From assembly GCF_009728995.1 (NCBI RefSeq), contig NZ_VTZW01000009.1, positions 553,644 to 617,643 on the forward strand: a stretch of 64,000 nucleotides of DNA, given 5' to 3'. Numbering within the stretch: the first letter of the stretch is position 1; each line of letters begins with the position of its first letter. A model generated the notes under the pieces. The model was not told where the DNA came from and searched no databases. It saw only the letters and a program-made list of their open reading frames with translations. This DNA is from Streptomonospora sp. PA3 (GTDB lineage Bacteria; Actinomycetota; Actinomycetes; Streptosporangiales; Streptosporangiaceae). The position numbers and the translations under genes were made by a program. Positions 33,487-41,482 of this stretch are shown here, piece after piece.

Positions 33487-34242
33487 ATGCAGGGGCGTGA
33501 AAAGGAGACGGTGACGGACCGGACGCTGGACGTCCTGGAGGCGCTGGCGCACAGCTCGCGGCTGGCCGACATCGCGGCGGCCACCGAGCTGCCCAAGCCG
33601 ACCGTGCACCGGATCCTGCAGCGGATGGTGGCGCGGGACTTCGTGCGCACCGACGGGCAGGGGCACTACACCGGCGGACCGCGGGTGCTCTCGCTCGCCG
33701 GGCGCTACATGCGCCGCCTCGACCTGCCCCAGCACGCCTACCCCGTGCTCTCGCGCCTGCAGCACAGCACGGAGTGGACGGTGCACCTGGCACTGCTCAC
33801 CGGCGACGAAGCCGTCTACGCCGCGAAGCTGGAGGGGACCAAGCCCTACCACCTGGCCTCCCGCGTGGGGATGCAACTCGGGCTGCACTGCACCTCGGTG
33901 GGCAAGGCGATGCTGGCGCGCATGCCCGACGACCGCGTGCACGCGCTGCTGCAGCGCACCGGAATGCCGCGCCGCACGCCCAACACCATCTGCGACGAGG
34001 ACCGGCTGTTCGCGGAGCTGGAGGTCGTTCGCGCCCGCGGTTACGCGGAGGACCGCGAGGAGAACGAGACGGGCGTGGGCGCTGTGGGCGCCGCGATCAC
34101 CGACTACACCGGCGAGGTCGCGGGCGGCGTGAGCGCCGCCGCGCTGGTGCACATGCCCAGCGAGGGCACGGCGGCCTGGCGCGGCGAGCAGGTGGCCGCC
34201 GCGGCCGAGGAGATCTCCGCCCTGCTGGGGGCCGCGCCGTAG
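33487..34242 (+). CDS. IclR family transcriptional regulator
   Basis: 251 aa. The N-terminal winged helix-turn-helix is seen in LDVLEALAHSSRLADIAAATELPKPTVHRILQRMV. The ligand-binding domain has the family patterns YHLASRVGMQLGLHCTSVGKAMLARMP, YAEDREENETGVGAVGAAI and a late aromatic-poor tail. IclR regulators usually sense carboxylic-acid or sugar metabolites. It lies upstream of a catabolic cluster on the same strand, after a repeat region, and two palindromes near 34835-34865 are likely its binding sites. Confidence 0.93.
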   Translation: MQGREKETVTDRTLDVLEALAHSSRLADIAAATELPKPTVHRILQRMVARDFVRTDGQGHYTGGPRVLSLAGRYMRRLDLPQHAYPVLSRLQHSTEWTVHLALLTGDEAVYAAKLEGTKPYHLASRVGMQLGLHCTSVGKAMLARMPDDRVHALLQRTGMPRRTPNTICDEDRLFAELEVVRARGYAEDREENETGVGAVGAAITDYTGEVAGGVSAAALVHMPSEGTAAWRGEQVAAAAEEISALLGAAP

Positions 34243-34302
34243 GCGCCGGCTCGGAGAACTCGGCGTGAGCCCTTTCGGGATGGGATGGGCTCGGTTCCCG
34301 GC

Positions 34303-34735
34303 GGGTGTGCTTCTTTTCGGCGGGAGTTGTGGAGGAATCCTCCGGGGGCCGTGCGGGGCCGGTCACCGCAGAGGCTGCGGTGGTGGGTGTGCTTCTTTTC
34401 GGCGGGAGTTGTGCCCGAGGAACCCTCCGGGAACCGTGCGGGGCCGGTCACCGCAGAGGCTGCGGCAATGGGGCTGTGATGCGCGAAGCGCTGTGCGCCA
34501 GCTTGCCGCCGAGCGCACGCCGCGCCCTCCAGGCGGCGCCCACCACCGGTGACCGGCCCCAGCGAAAGGTGCACCGCCGCTCGGCGGCAAGCTGTGATCG
34601 CGCTTCGCGAAGCGCACCCATTGCCGCAGCAGACCCCCTCGCCGACCGTGGGTGGGAGTGTGGGCCCAGACCCCCTCGCCGACCGTGGGTGGGAGTGTGG
34701 GCCGAGACCCCCTCGCCGACCGTGGGCCTGAATCT
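34303..34735. repeat. Dispersed hairpin element, copy 2, with tandem repeats
   Basis: Three parts. An 82-base unit (GGGTGTGCTTCTTTTCGGCG onwards) occurs twice in tandem at 34303 and 34385. The element itself follows, with left arm CTGCGGCAATGGGGCTGTGA near 34461 to GCCGCCGAGCGCAC and its inverse near 34580-34632. A 37-base unit (AGACCCCCTCGCCGACCGTG onwards) then occurs three times at 34631, 34668 and 34705. No gene is seen in 34243-34879. Confidence 0.85.
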
Positions 34736-34834
34736 TGCGCCATGGCTGGGCCAGGACATCCGACGTTCTTTCGTGTGACCCCCTTCACAGTCCCTCACAC
34801 CTGTGCGATTATGCGTGAAATACAATGGAACGAC

Positions 34835-34865
34835 GTTTCACTGAATGAAACACACCTTCAGTGAA
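34835..34865. promoter_or_regulatory. Two overlapping palindromes, candidate IclR operator
   Basis: GTTTCA-CTGAA-TGAAAC (34835-34851) is a perfect inverted repeat. TTCACTGAA (34837) and TTCAGTGAA (34857) form a second, wider one. They lie directly before the ribosome site and GTG 34880 of the dehydrogenase gene, and AT-rich promoter-like sequence precedes them. Confidence 0.65.
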
Positions 34866-34879
34866 GGGACGGAAGGCCA

Positions 34880-36043
34880 GTGCACAGCCAGCCCGAGCGG
34901 CCGCACCAGGCCGACTGGATGGACGGCGACGCCTCTCGCGCGGAGGCCGACGACCAGCCGCCGCGCATGGTGGCTCCCGCGGAACTCACCGAGACGGCCG
35001 AGGCCGTGCTGCGGGGCATGGGCGCGCCCGCGGGCATCGCGCTCGCGGTCGCGGGGTCCCTCGTCGACTCCAACCTGGTCGGCCACGACTCGCACGGCGT
35101 CCGCCGGCTGCCCGTCTACGCCCGCGCGGTGGAACTGGGGCGGATCGACCCCGCCGCGCTGCCCGAGGTCGAGGGCCGCGACGGGGCGGTGGTGACCGTG
35201 CGCGGCAACCGGTCCTTCGGGCAGGTCGCCGCGGCCACCGCCGTCCGGGCGCTCAAGGAGGCCGCCGCCGACCACGGCATCGGCATCGCGGCCGTGCGCG
35301 AGTGCAACCACATCGGCCGGCTCGGCGAGTACGTGGAGTCCCTGGCCGAGTCCGGGTTCATCGGCATCGCGCTGTGCAACGTCGACCCCACGGTCGCCCC
35401 GTTCGGCGGGCGCGAGCGCAGGCTCGGCACGAACCCGCTGGCCTGGGCGCTGCCGTGCGGTTCGGCCGACGACCCCGCCGGCGACGGGCCGGTGGTCATG
35501 GACTGGGCCACCTCGGCCATCGCCGAGGGCAAGCTCGCCATGGCCCGGGCCCGCGGCGAACAGGCACCCGAAGGGGTGCTCATGGACGCCTCCGGCCGCG
35601 TCTCCACCGATCCCGCCGACTTCTACCAGGGCGGGGCGCTGCTGCCCTTCGCCGGGCACAAGGGCTACGGCCTGAGCGTGATGATCGAGGCCGTGGGCGG
35701 CCTGCTCTCCGGAGGCGGGGTGTCCTGCCTGCCCGGCTACGACGGCGGCAACGGCACCGTGCTCATCGGCGTCGACCCGGCGCGGTTCATGCCCGCCGAC
35801 GCCTTCCGCGCCCAGGTCGAGGACTTCTGCGAAGAACTGCGCCGCACGCCCCCCGCCGAGGGCGGAGACGAAGTGCTCGTGCCCGGCGACGCCGAGCGGC
35901 GCGCCCGCGCCGAGCGGGCCGAAACCGGCGTCCCGGTTCCCGCATCGGTGTGGAGCGCGCTGACCGGCCTGCTGCCCGACCGTCCCGACGATCAGTCGCC
36001 GGGCGGACCCGCCGCCGATCCGGCCGCGCGGCCCACCCGGTGA
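34880..36043 (+). CDS. Ldh family NAD(P)-dependent oxidoreductase
   Basis: 387 aa of the malate/L-lactate (YlbC/YiaK) dehydrogenase family, distinct from the Rossmann LDH group. Patterns are NLVGHDSHGVRRLPVYARAVELGRIDP, FGQVAAATAVRALKEAA, ECNHIGRLGEYVE and FAGHKGYGLSVMIEAVGGLLSGG. Members reduce or oxidise 2-oxo acids such as 2,3-diketogulonate, ureidoglycolate or sulfolactate. The exact substrate here is unknown; context suggests a sugar acid. GTG 34880 follows GGACGGAAGG. The N-terminus has about 30 extra residues before the family start, and the C-terminus a Pro-rich tail. Confidence 0.88.
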   Translation: MHSQPERPHQADWMDGDASRAEADDQPPRMVAPAELTETAEAVLRGMGAPAGIALAVAGSLVDSNLVGHDSHGVRRLPVYARAVELGRIDPAALPEVEGRDGAVVTVRGNRSFGQVAAATAVRALKEAAADHGIGIAAVRECNHIGRLGEYVESLAESGFIGIALCNVDPTVAPFGGRERRLGTNPLAWALPCGSADDPAGDGPVVMDWATSAIAEGKLAMARARGEQAPEGVLMDASGRVSTDPADFYQGGALLPFAGHKGYGLSVMIEAVGGLLSGGGVSCLPGYDGGNGTVLIGVDPARFMPADAFRAQVEDFCEELRRTPPAEGGDEVLVPGDAERRARAERAETGVPVPASVWSALTGLLPDRPDDQSPGGPAADPAARPTR

Positions 36044-36048
36044 CCACC

Positions 36049-36095
36049 GGCCGACCGGGTGCCCGGTCGGCCCGCCGCGCCCGCTCCGCGGGCGC
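36049..36095. terminator. Pair of intercistronic hairpins
   Basis: GGCCGACCGGG/CCCGGTCGGCC (36049-36072) and GCGCCCGC/GCGGGCGC (36077-36095) lie between the dehydrogenase and transporter genes. They may stabilise or attenuate the mRNA rather than end it, since the next gene follows on the same strand. Confidence 0.5.
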
Positions 36096-36158
36096 CCCCG
36101 GTCGGCGAACGCCGATCCCGGCCACGATCGAATACGGGGGAGAGACGGAGTAACCGCC

Positions 36159-37541
36159 ATGACCGAAAAGGACGGGGTGACCACCCCGGACAACATCCCC
36201 GCAACGTCTCGCGAGCACATGAGGCGCGTCGTGCTCGCCTCCCTGGTGGGCACCGCGCTGGAGTGGTACGACTTCTTCATCTACGGCACGGCCGCCGCCC
36301 TCGTCTTCAACGCCCTGTTCTTCACCGACGCCGCGCCGGCCGTCGGCACGCTCGTCGCCTTCGCCAGCTTCGGCGTGGGCTTCGTCTTCCGCCCGCTGGG
36401 CGGCTTCATCTTCGGCCACATCGGCGACAAGGTGGGCCGGCGCACGACGCTGGTCATCACCACCCTGGTGATGGGGGTGTCCACGGGAATCATCGGACTG
36501 CTGCCCACCTACCCCGTGATCGGGATCTGGGCCCCGGTGCTGCTCACCCTCCTGCGCATCTGCCAGGGCCTGGGCGCGGGAGCGGAGTTCGGCGGCGCCT
36601 CCACGCTGCTGTCCGAGCACGCGCCGCCGGAACGCCGCGGATTCTTCGGCTCCTTCGCCCAGACCGGCGTGCAGATCGGCCTGGTGATGGGCACCGTGGT
36701 GTTCCTCATCGTCGGCTTCCTGCCCGATGACGCGCTGATGTCGTGGGGCTGGCGGGTGCCGTTCCTGCTCAGCTTCCTGCTGATCGGGGTGTCGCTGTAC
36801 CTGCGGCTGCGCGTCGCCGAGTCGCCGGTGTTCCTGCGGGCGGCCGAGAAGCGCAGCACCGTCAAGCTGCCCATCATCCAGGCGCTGCGCAACTACCCCG
36901 GCAGCTTCCTCGTCGGCATCGGGGCCCACATCGCCGACACGGCGGTCGTCTACATCTACGCGACCTTCAGCGTCTCCTACCTGACCACGCAGCTGGACCA
37001 GCCGCGCTGGGTGGCGCTGACCGGTGTGATCGCGTTCGGGATCGCCGTCATCCTGCTCCAACCGGTCTTCGGCGCGCTGTCGGACCGCATCGGGCGGCGG
37101 CCGCTGAACATCTTCAGCGTGGTGTTCACCGCCGCGTTCGCCTATCCGTTCTTCCTGATGCTCAACACGGGCGAGCCCGTCGTCATCTGGCTGGCCCTGC
37201 TGATCGCCACCACACTGGGCGTGGCGCCGATGATCGCGGTCCAGCCGGCGTTCTACGCCGAGCTGTTCGGCGCCGGGGTGCGCTACACCGGTTTCGCCGC
37301 CTCCCGCGAGATCGGCGCGGCCGTCGCCGGGTTCTCCCCGGTCGCAGCCACGGCGCTGCTGGCGGCCTCGGGCGGCGATCCGTGGCTGGTCGCACTGCTG
37401 ATGATCGGTGCGTCGGCGATCTCCCTGGTGGCCTTCATCGCCTCGCGGGAGACACGGGAGATCGACATCACCGCCTTCGACACCGACCAGGGCAGTATCG
37501 TCTCGGCGTCCTGGCGCGATCGCGAGCGCGCTGCCGATTAG
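36159..37541 (+). CDS. MFS transporter, metabolite:H+ symporter (MHS) family
   Basis: 460 aa with 12 predicted helices. MHS features are SLVGTALEWYDFFIYGTAAALVFNALFF at the first helix, FRPLGGFIFGHIGDKVGRRTTLV in the helix 2-3 loop and RICQGLGAGAEFGGASTLLSEHAPPERRGFFGSF. MHS proteins import organic acids (citrate, shikimate, dicarboxylates, sugar acids) with protons. Its place in an IclR-controlled dehydrogenase cluster suggests it imports the substrate. ATG 36159, with AGAGACGGAG upstream. Confidence 0.92.
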   Translation: MTEKDGVTTPDNIPATSREHMRRVVLASLVGTALEWYDFFIYGTAAALVFNALFFTDAAPAVGTLVAFASFGVGFVFRPLGGFIFGHIGDKVGRRTTLVITTLVMGVSTGIIGLLPTYPVIGIWAPVLLTLLRICQGLGAGAEFGGASTLLSEHAPPERRGFFGSFAQTGVQIGLVMGTVVFLIVGFLPDDALMSWGWRVPFLLSFLLIGVSLYLRLRVAESPVFLRAAEKRSTVKLPIIQALRNYPGSFLVGIGAHIADTAVVYIYATFSVSYLTTQLDQPRWVALTGVIAFGIAVILLQPVFGALSDRIGRRPLNIFSVVFTAAFAYPFFLMLNTGEPVVIWLALLIATTLGVAPMIAVQPAFYAELFGAGVRYTGFAASREIGAAVAGFSPVAATALLAASGGDPWLVALLMIGASAISLVAFIASRETREIDITAFDTDQGSIVSASWRDRERAAD

Positions 37542-37553
37542 CCCTGCGAGGTC

Positions 37554-37581
37554 GGGGTGCCGCGCAGCCGCGCGGCACCCC
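37554..37581. terminator. Intercistronic hairpin
   Basis: GGGGTGCCGCGC pairs perfectly with GCGCGGCACCCC around a 4-base loop, 12 bases after the transporter stop and 35 before the next start. It has no U-tract, so a role in mRNA processing is equally likely. Confidence 0.5.
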
Positions 37582-37615
37582 GGCGCCTCGTACCGAGCGG
37601 AACGGGGAGGTGACC

Positions 37616-39094
37616 ATGAACGCGGCCGCGCCGCGTCTGAGCCGGGCCACGCGCGCCCGGCTGCCCGCCGAGCCGGTGGAGGGACTGCCTCCGCCCGGAA
37701 CCGGGACCGGGATCGTGCACCTGGGCCCGGGCGCCTTCCACCGGGCGCACCAGGCGGTCTACACCCAGCGCGCCATGGCGGCCGAGCCCGGCGACTGGGG
37801 GATCTGCGCCGTCGCGGCGCGCGGCCGGTCGGTGGTCGACGCCCTGCGCGAGCAGGACCACCTCTACACCGTCACCGAGCGGGCGGCCGACGGCGCCGAC
37901 CGGATGCGCGCGGTCGGCGCCATCACCGACAGCGTGGCGGCGCTGGACGAACCGGACCGGCTGACGGCCGCCGTCGCCGCGCCGGGCACCCACGTCGTCA
38001 CGCTGACCGTCACCGAGGGCGGCTACCGCCACGACCCCGCCACCGGCCGGCTGCGGCCCGACGACCCCGAGACCGCCGCCGACGCGTGCGGGCGCGCGCC
38101 GCGCACCGCCGTCGGCCAGCTCGTGCGCGGCCTGCAGGCGCGCAGCCGAGCCGGTGCCGAGCCGCTGACCGTGCTGTCCTGCGACAACCTGCCGCGCAAC
38201 GGGCGGCTGCTGCGCGGGCTCGTCGAGTCGTTCTGCGCGATGCTGCCCGAGAACGAGGGCGCGCCGCTGCTGGAGTGGATCGGCGCCCGGGTGGCGTTCT
38301 GCTCCACCGTGGTCGACCAGGTCGTGCCCGCCACGGCCCGGGCCGACCTGGACCGGGTCGCCGACGAGCTGGGCGTGGCCGACGCCGCCGCCGTTGTGGG
38401 CGAGCAGCACCGCTCCTGGGTGATCGAGGACGGATTCGCGGGCCCGCGTCCGGCCTGGGAGCGGGCCGGAGCCCTGTTCACCGGCGACGTCGGCCCCCAC
38501 GAGACGGTCAAACTGCGCTGCGTCAACGCCACCCAGACGGCCGCGGCCTGCCTGGGGCTGCTGCTGGGAGCCGAGACCGTCGCCGAGGCCGTGGGCCGGC
38601 TGGACCTGCGCCGCTTCCTGCGTGCGCTCTACCGCGAGGAGCTGGCCCCCGGCGCCGCCGCTGCCGGCGGGCGGCCGCCCGCCGTCGACGACCTGCTCGT
38701 ACGCCTGGGCAACCCGAACCTGCGCCACCGGCTGGCCCAGATCGCCCAGCAGGGCCTGGGCAAACTGCCGCAGCGCCTCGTCGCGCCCGCCGCCGAGCAG
38801 GTGCGCCAGGGCGGCGACCCGCATCTGGCGTGCCTGGCGATCGCCGCCTGGGTGCGGCTGCTGCGCATCCCCGCGGGCGCCCGGCCCCGGCTCGACCCGG
38901 AGTCGGAGGACCTCGCGGAGCGGCTCGCCGGCGCCCGATACGCCGCGGAGGCCGTGGACCTGCTGCGCGGCCGCCTGCACGGGCTGTCGGAGGAGTCAAA
39001 AGCGCGCCCCGACGTCGGCGACCGCGTCGCCGAGGCCCTGCGCATGCTGGAGGTGCGCGGCGCACGCGCCGTGGTGCGCGACGCGGCCGGCTGA
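37616..39094 (+). CDS. Mannitol dehydrogenase family protein (uronate/polyol reductase)
   Basis: 492 aa. Family patterns are GIVHLGPGAFHRAHQAVYTQ, VTLTVTEGGYR, VLSCDNLPRNGRLLRGLVESFC, FCSTVVDQVVP, WVIEDGFAG and KLRCVNATQTAAACLGLLLG, with the catalytic Lys in that last motif. Members are mannitol 2-dehydrogenase, fructuronate reductase (UxuB), tagaturonate reductase and arabinitol dehydrogenase. The exact activity cannot be told from sequence alone. The sugar-acid context favours a fructuronate-type reductase. ATG 37616 follows GGGGAGGTGACC. Confidence 0.9.
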   Translation: MNAAAPRLSRATRARLPAEPVEGLPPPGTGTGIVHLGPGAFHRAHQAVYTQRAMAAEPGDWGICAVAARGRSVVDALREQDHLYTVTERAADGADRMRAVGAITDSVAALDEPDRLTAAVAAPGTHVVTLTVTEGGYRHDPATGRLRPDDPETAADACGRAPRTAVGQLVRGLQARSRAGAEPLTVLSCDNLPRNGRLLRGLVESFCAMLPENEGAPLLEWIGARVAFCSTVVDQVVPATARADLDRVADELGVADAAAVVGEQHRSWVIEDGFAGPRPAWERAGALFTGDVGPHETVKLRCVNATQTAAACLGLLLGAETVAEAVGRLDLRRFLRALYREELAPGAAAAGGRPPAVDDLLVRLGNPNLRHRLAQIAQQGLGKLPQRLVAPAAEQVRQGGDPHLACLAIAAWVRLLRIPAGARPRLDPESEDLAERLAGARYAAEAVDLLRGRLHGLSEESKARPDVGDRVAEALRMLEVRGARAVVRDAAG

Positions 39095-39161
39095 GGGCGG
39101 GCGGCACCGCTTACCCGGGACTTCGGACAAGGACACGGATCGACCAGCGAGGAGGACGCGA

Positions 39162-39926
39162 ATGCGGATCGAGGGCGCCGTGGTGGTCGTGACCGGCGGC
39201 GGAACGGGCATCGGGCGAGCGGTGTGCCTGGAGGCCGCCCGGCGCGGCGCAGCCGGGATCGTGCTCACCTACGCCCGATCGGCCGCGGAGGCCGAGCAGA
39301 CCGCGGACGACGTCGCGTCCTTGGACGTGCCCGCACTGCCGGTGCGGGCCGACGTCGCCGACACCGCCCAGGTCGAGGACATGGCGGCGAAGGCGGTCGA
39401 GCGCTTCGGCCGCGTCGACGCGCTGGTCAACAACGCCGGCACGACCCGCGCCGTGCCGGCGGCCGACCTCGCCGGGCTCACCGACGACGTCTGGCACGAG
39501 ATCCTCGACGTGAACGTGGTCGGCGCCTTCCGCTGCGCCCGCGCCCTGGAGCACCCGCTGCGGGAGTCGCGCGGGGCGATCGTCAGCACCTCGTCGATCT
39601 CGGCCTTCCGCGCGGGCGGCTCATCGATCGCCTACGGCGTGAGCAAGGCCGCGCTCCAGCAGCTCACCCGCTCCCTGGCCGCGACGCTGGCCCCCGACGT
39701 GCGCGTCAACGCGGTCGCCCCGGGCACGGTCGCCACCCGCTGGCAGACCGGCCTCCACGGCGAGGAGGGCTTCGCCGCGTTCAGCCGCAAGGAACGCGAG
39801 GTCATCCCGCTGCGCGCCACCACCCAACCCGACCAGGTGGCCCGGTGCCTGCTGTCCATGCTGGAGATGGACGCCGTCACCGGCGAGACCCTGATCATCG
39901 ACGGCGGCAAGCACCTCCTGTACTGA
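39162..39926 (+). CDS. SDR family oxidoreductase
   Basis: 254 aa classical short-chain dehydrogenase. The cofactor motif is VVVTGGGTGIGRA, with NNAGTT, the active-site Ser in STSSISAFRAGGSSIAYGVSKAAL (Ser, Tyr, Lys) and a C-terminal TGETLIIDGGKHLLY. The Asp-Val cofactor region suggests NADP or NAD use, which cannot be decided. It is the last gene of the sugar-acid cluster, 67 bases after the mannitol dehydrogenase family gene; GCGAGGAGG precedes ATG 39162. It probably oxidises or reduces an intermediate of that pathway. Confidence 0.9.
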   Translation: MRIEGAVVVVTGGGTGIGRAVCLEAARRGAAGIVLTYARSAAEAEQTADDVASLDVPALPVRADVADTAQVEDMAAKAVERFGRVDALVNNAGTTRAVPAADLAGLTDDVWHEILDVNVVGAFRCARALEHPLRESRGAIVSTSSISAFRAGGSSIAYGVSKAALQQLTRSLAATLAPDVRVNAVAPGTVATRWQTGLHGEEGFAAFSRKEREVIPLRATTQPDQVARCLLSMLEMDAVTGETLIIDGGKHLLY

Positions 39927-40043
39927 CTCCTGTGCTGATCCCCGCACCGGAGCGGCCGACCGGTCCCGGTCACGGCGGCCGCGGGTGAGGGGACGCGGTG
40001 AGAAGATGGAACGCCCCTCACCGCCGTCTGCGAGGAACCGCGC

Positions 40044-40805
40044 GTGTCATCCCCCCAGCCTGTTGTCTCCCGCCGCATGCGCCTGCTGCTGACCGCGCTC
40101 GGCCTGGGCGGATCCGCGCTCGGCGCCGTCGCCGTCTTCACCACCGAGAACGGCACCGGCGCGGCCGCGCTGATCGTGTTCGGCGGCGTGCTGCTGGTGC
40201 TGGGGCTGTTCGGCGACCGCATCGACACGGTGGAGTTCGGCGGTGCCAACCTGCGGATGCGTGCGGCCGCCGCGGAGAAGTACCGGATGGCCGAGGAGTC
40301 CGACCTGCGGGGCGACACCGGCACCGGCGAGCGCCTGCGAAGCGAGGCGCGCGCTCTGATCGAGGCGGCGGGCGCGATCGCCGGCGAGTACCGCTCGACG
40401 CGGCGCCTCATGCCAGCGGGACCGGACCGCACCGCTGTGCTGCAGGGGATCGTCGAGCGCGCACGCGACCTGGCGCGCTCGGGGACCTCCGAGCCCGAGC
40501 AGGTGCGTGCCTGGCTGCGCTCTTCCGACGAGGAGCGGCGTGTCACCGCCTTGGGCATGATGCAGGCCGATCCCCGCCTGGGCGACTTCGAGGCGCTGCT
40601 GCCGCTGGTCGAGGAGGCGGCCAGCAGGTTCGAGCAGTACGAAGCGCTGGTGCTCGCCGAGAAGATGGCCGGCGACCTCGGCCCCGAACAGCGCCGCCGG
40701 CTCGCCGCCGCGGTGCGGGCGGCACAGGCGAAGGACAACTTCGGCCGCAATCGCCGCCAGGCCGCCGAGTCGGTGCTGGAACGCCTGGAACCCCCGGAGG
40801 GCTGA
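40044..40805 (+). CDS. Membrane-anchored hypothetical protein
   Basis: 253 aa. Two helices at the N-terminus (MRLLLTALGLGGSALGAVAV and ALIVFGGVLLVLGLFGD) precede a long cytoplasmic helical domain rich in Glu/Arg/Ala, including RMAEESDLRGDTGTGERLRSEARALIEAAG and a late HEAT-like stretch SSDEERRVTALGMMQADPRLGDFEALLPLVEEAA. No family is recognised. GTG 40044 follows GCGAGGAACC. It is a single-gene unit. Confidence 0.65.
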   Translation: MSSPQPVVSRRMRLLLTALGLGGSALGAVAVFTTENGTGAAALIVFGGVLLVLGLFGDRIDTVEFGGANLRMRAAAAEKYRMAEESDLRGDTGTGERLRSEARALIEAAGAIAGEYRSTRRLMPAGPDRTAVLQGIVERARDLARSGTSEPEQVRAWLRSSDEERRVTALGMMQADPRLGDFEALLPLVEEAASRFEQYEALVLAEKMAGDLGPEQRRRLAAAVRAAQAKDNFGRNRRQAAESVLERLEPPEG

Positions 40806-40917
40806 GGCCGGGACGCCGGCTTCGCCGCCGCAGGGCCCGCGCACACCACCCACCGCCCCGCCCCTGCGCTCCCGCCTGCCGCGTCTTTCCCTGCGGGTGC
40901 GACGTCTTCCCGGTTCT

Positions 40918-40950
40918 CTATACACACGGTGTATAGACCGCGTGTATAGT
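40918..40950. promoter_or_regulatory. PadR operator overlapping the promoter
   Basis: CTATACAC-ACG-GTGTATAG (40918-40936) is a perfect palindrome, and a third half-site GTGTATAG lies at 40942-40949. The third half-site overlaps TATAGT (40945-40950), a -10 box 7 bases before ATG 40958. Binding would block the leaderless start of padR and the whole operon. Confidence 0.75.
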
Positions 40951-40957
40951 GCTTCCC

Positions 40958-41482
40958 ATGTCCTTCGCGCACACTGTCCTCGGGCTGCTGGAGAACGGAC
41001 CGGCCCACGGGTACGACATCAAGCGGGTCTACGACGAGCATTTCGGCCTGGACCGGCCGCTGCATTACGGGCAGGTCTATGCCGCACTGGCGCGGCTGCT
41101 GAAGAAGGGCCTGATCGAGGTCGCCGGTACCGAGGCCGGCGGCGGGCCCGAGCGCAAGCGCTATGCCATCACCGACGCCGGGGTCACCGACCTGAACTCC
41201 TGGCTGTCCACTCCCGAGGCGCCGCAGCAGTACCTGCAGAGCACCCTCTACACCAAGGTCGTCCTCGCGCTGCTGGCCGGACGCCCCGCCGCCGACGTGC
41301 TGGAGGTGCAGCGCGGCGCTCACCTGAAGACCATGCGCGAACTCACTCGGCGCAAGGCCGGCGGCGACCTCGCCGAGCAGCTCATCTGCGACCACGCCCT
41401 GTTCCACCTGGAGGCCGACCTGAGATGGCTGGAGCTGACCGCCGCCCGACTGGACGAGCTCGCCGAGAAGGTGACCACGTGA
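40958..41482 (+). CDS. PadR family transcriptional regulator
   Basis: 174 aa. The PadR winged helix is seen in HTVLGLLENGPAHGYDIKRVYDEHFGLDRPLHYGQVYAALARLLKKGLIEV, followed by a helical dimer domain. PadR proteins commonly repress adjacent multidrug or antimicrobial-peptide exporters. Its stop overlaps the GTG start of the ABC ATPase gene by 4 bases. The operator over its own promoter implies autorepression. ATG 40958 is chosen over GTG 40949, which would lie within the -10 box. Confidence 0.93.
   Translation: MSFAHTVLGLLENGPAHGYDIKRVYDEHFGLDRPLHYGQVYAALARLLKKGLIEVAGTEAGGGPERKRYAITDAGVTDLNSWLSTPEAPQQYLQSTLYTKVVLALLAGRPAADVLEVQRGAHLKTMRELTRRKAGGDLAEQLICDHALFHLEADLRWLELTAARLDELAEKVTT

Noticed and set aside
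30847-34152. 1101-residue minus-strand frame
   Set aside because: Only the downstream part (30847-31554) is a real gene (hydrolase); the rest is the shadow of the dioxygenase, response regulator and IclR genes.
34631-34735. Possible CRISPR array from the 37-base units
   Set aside because: Units are directly adjacent and identical, without spacers.
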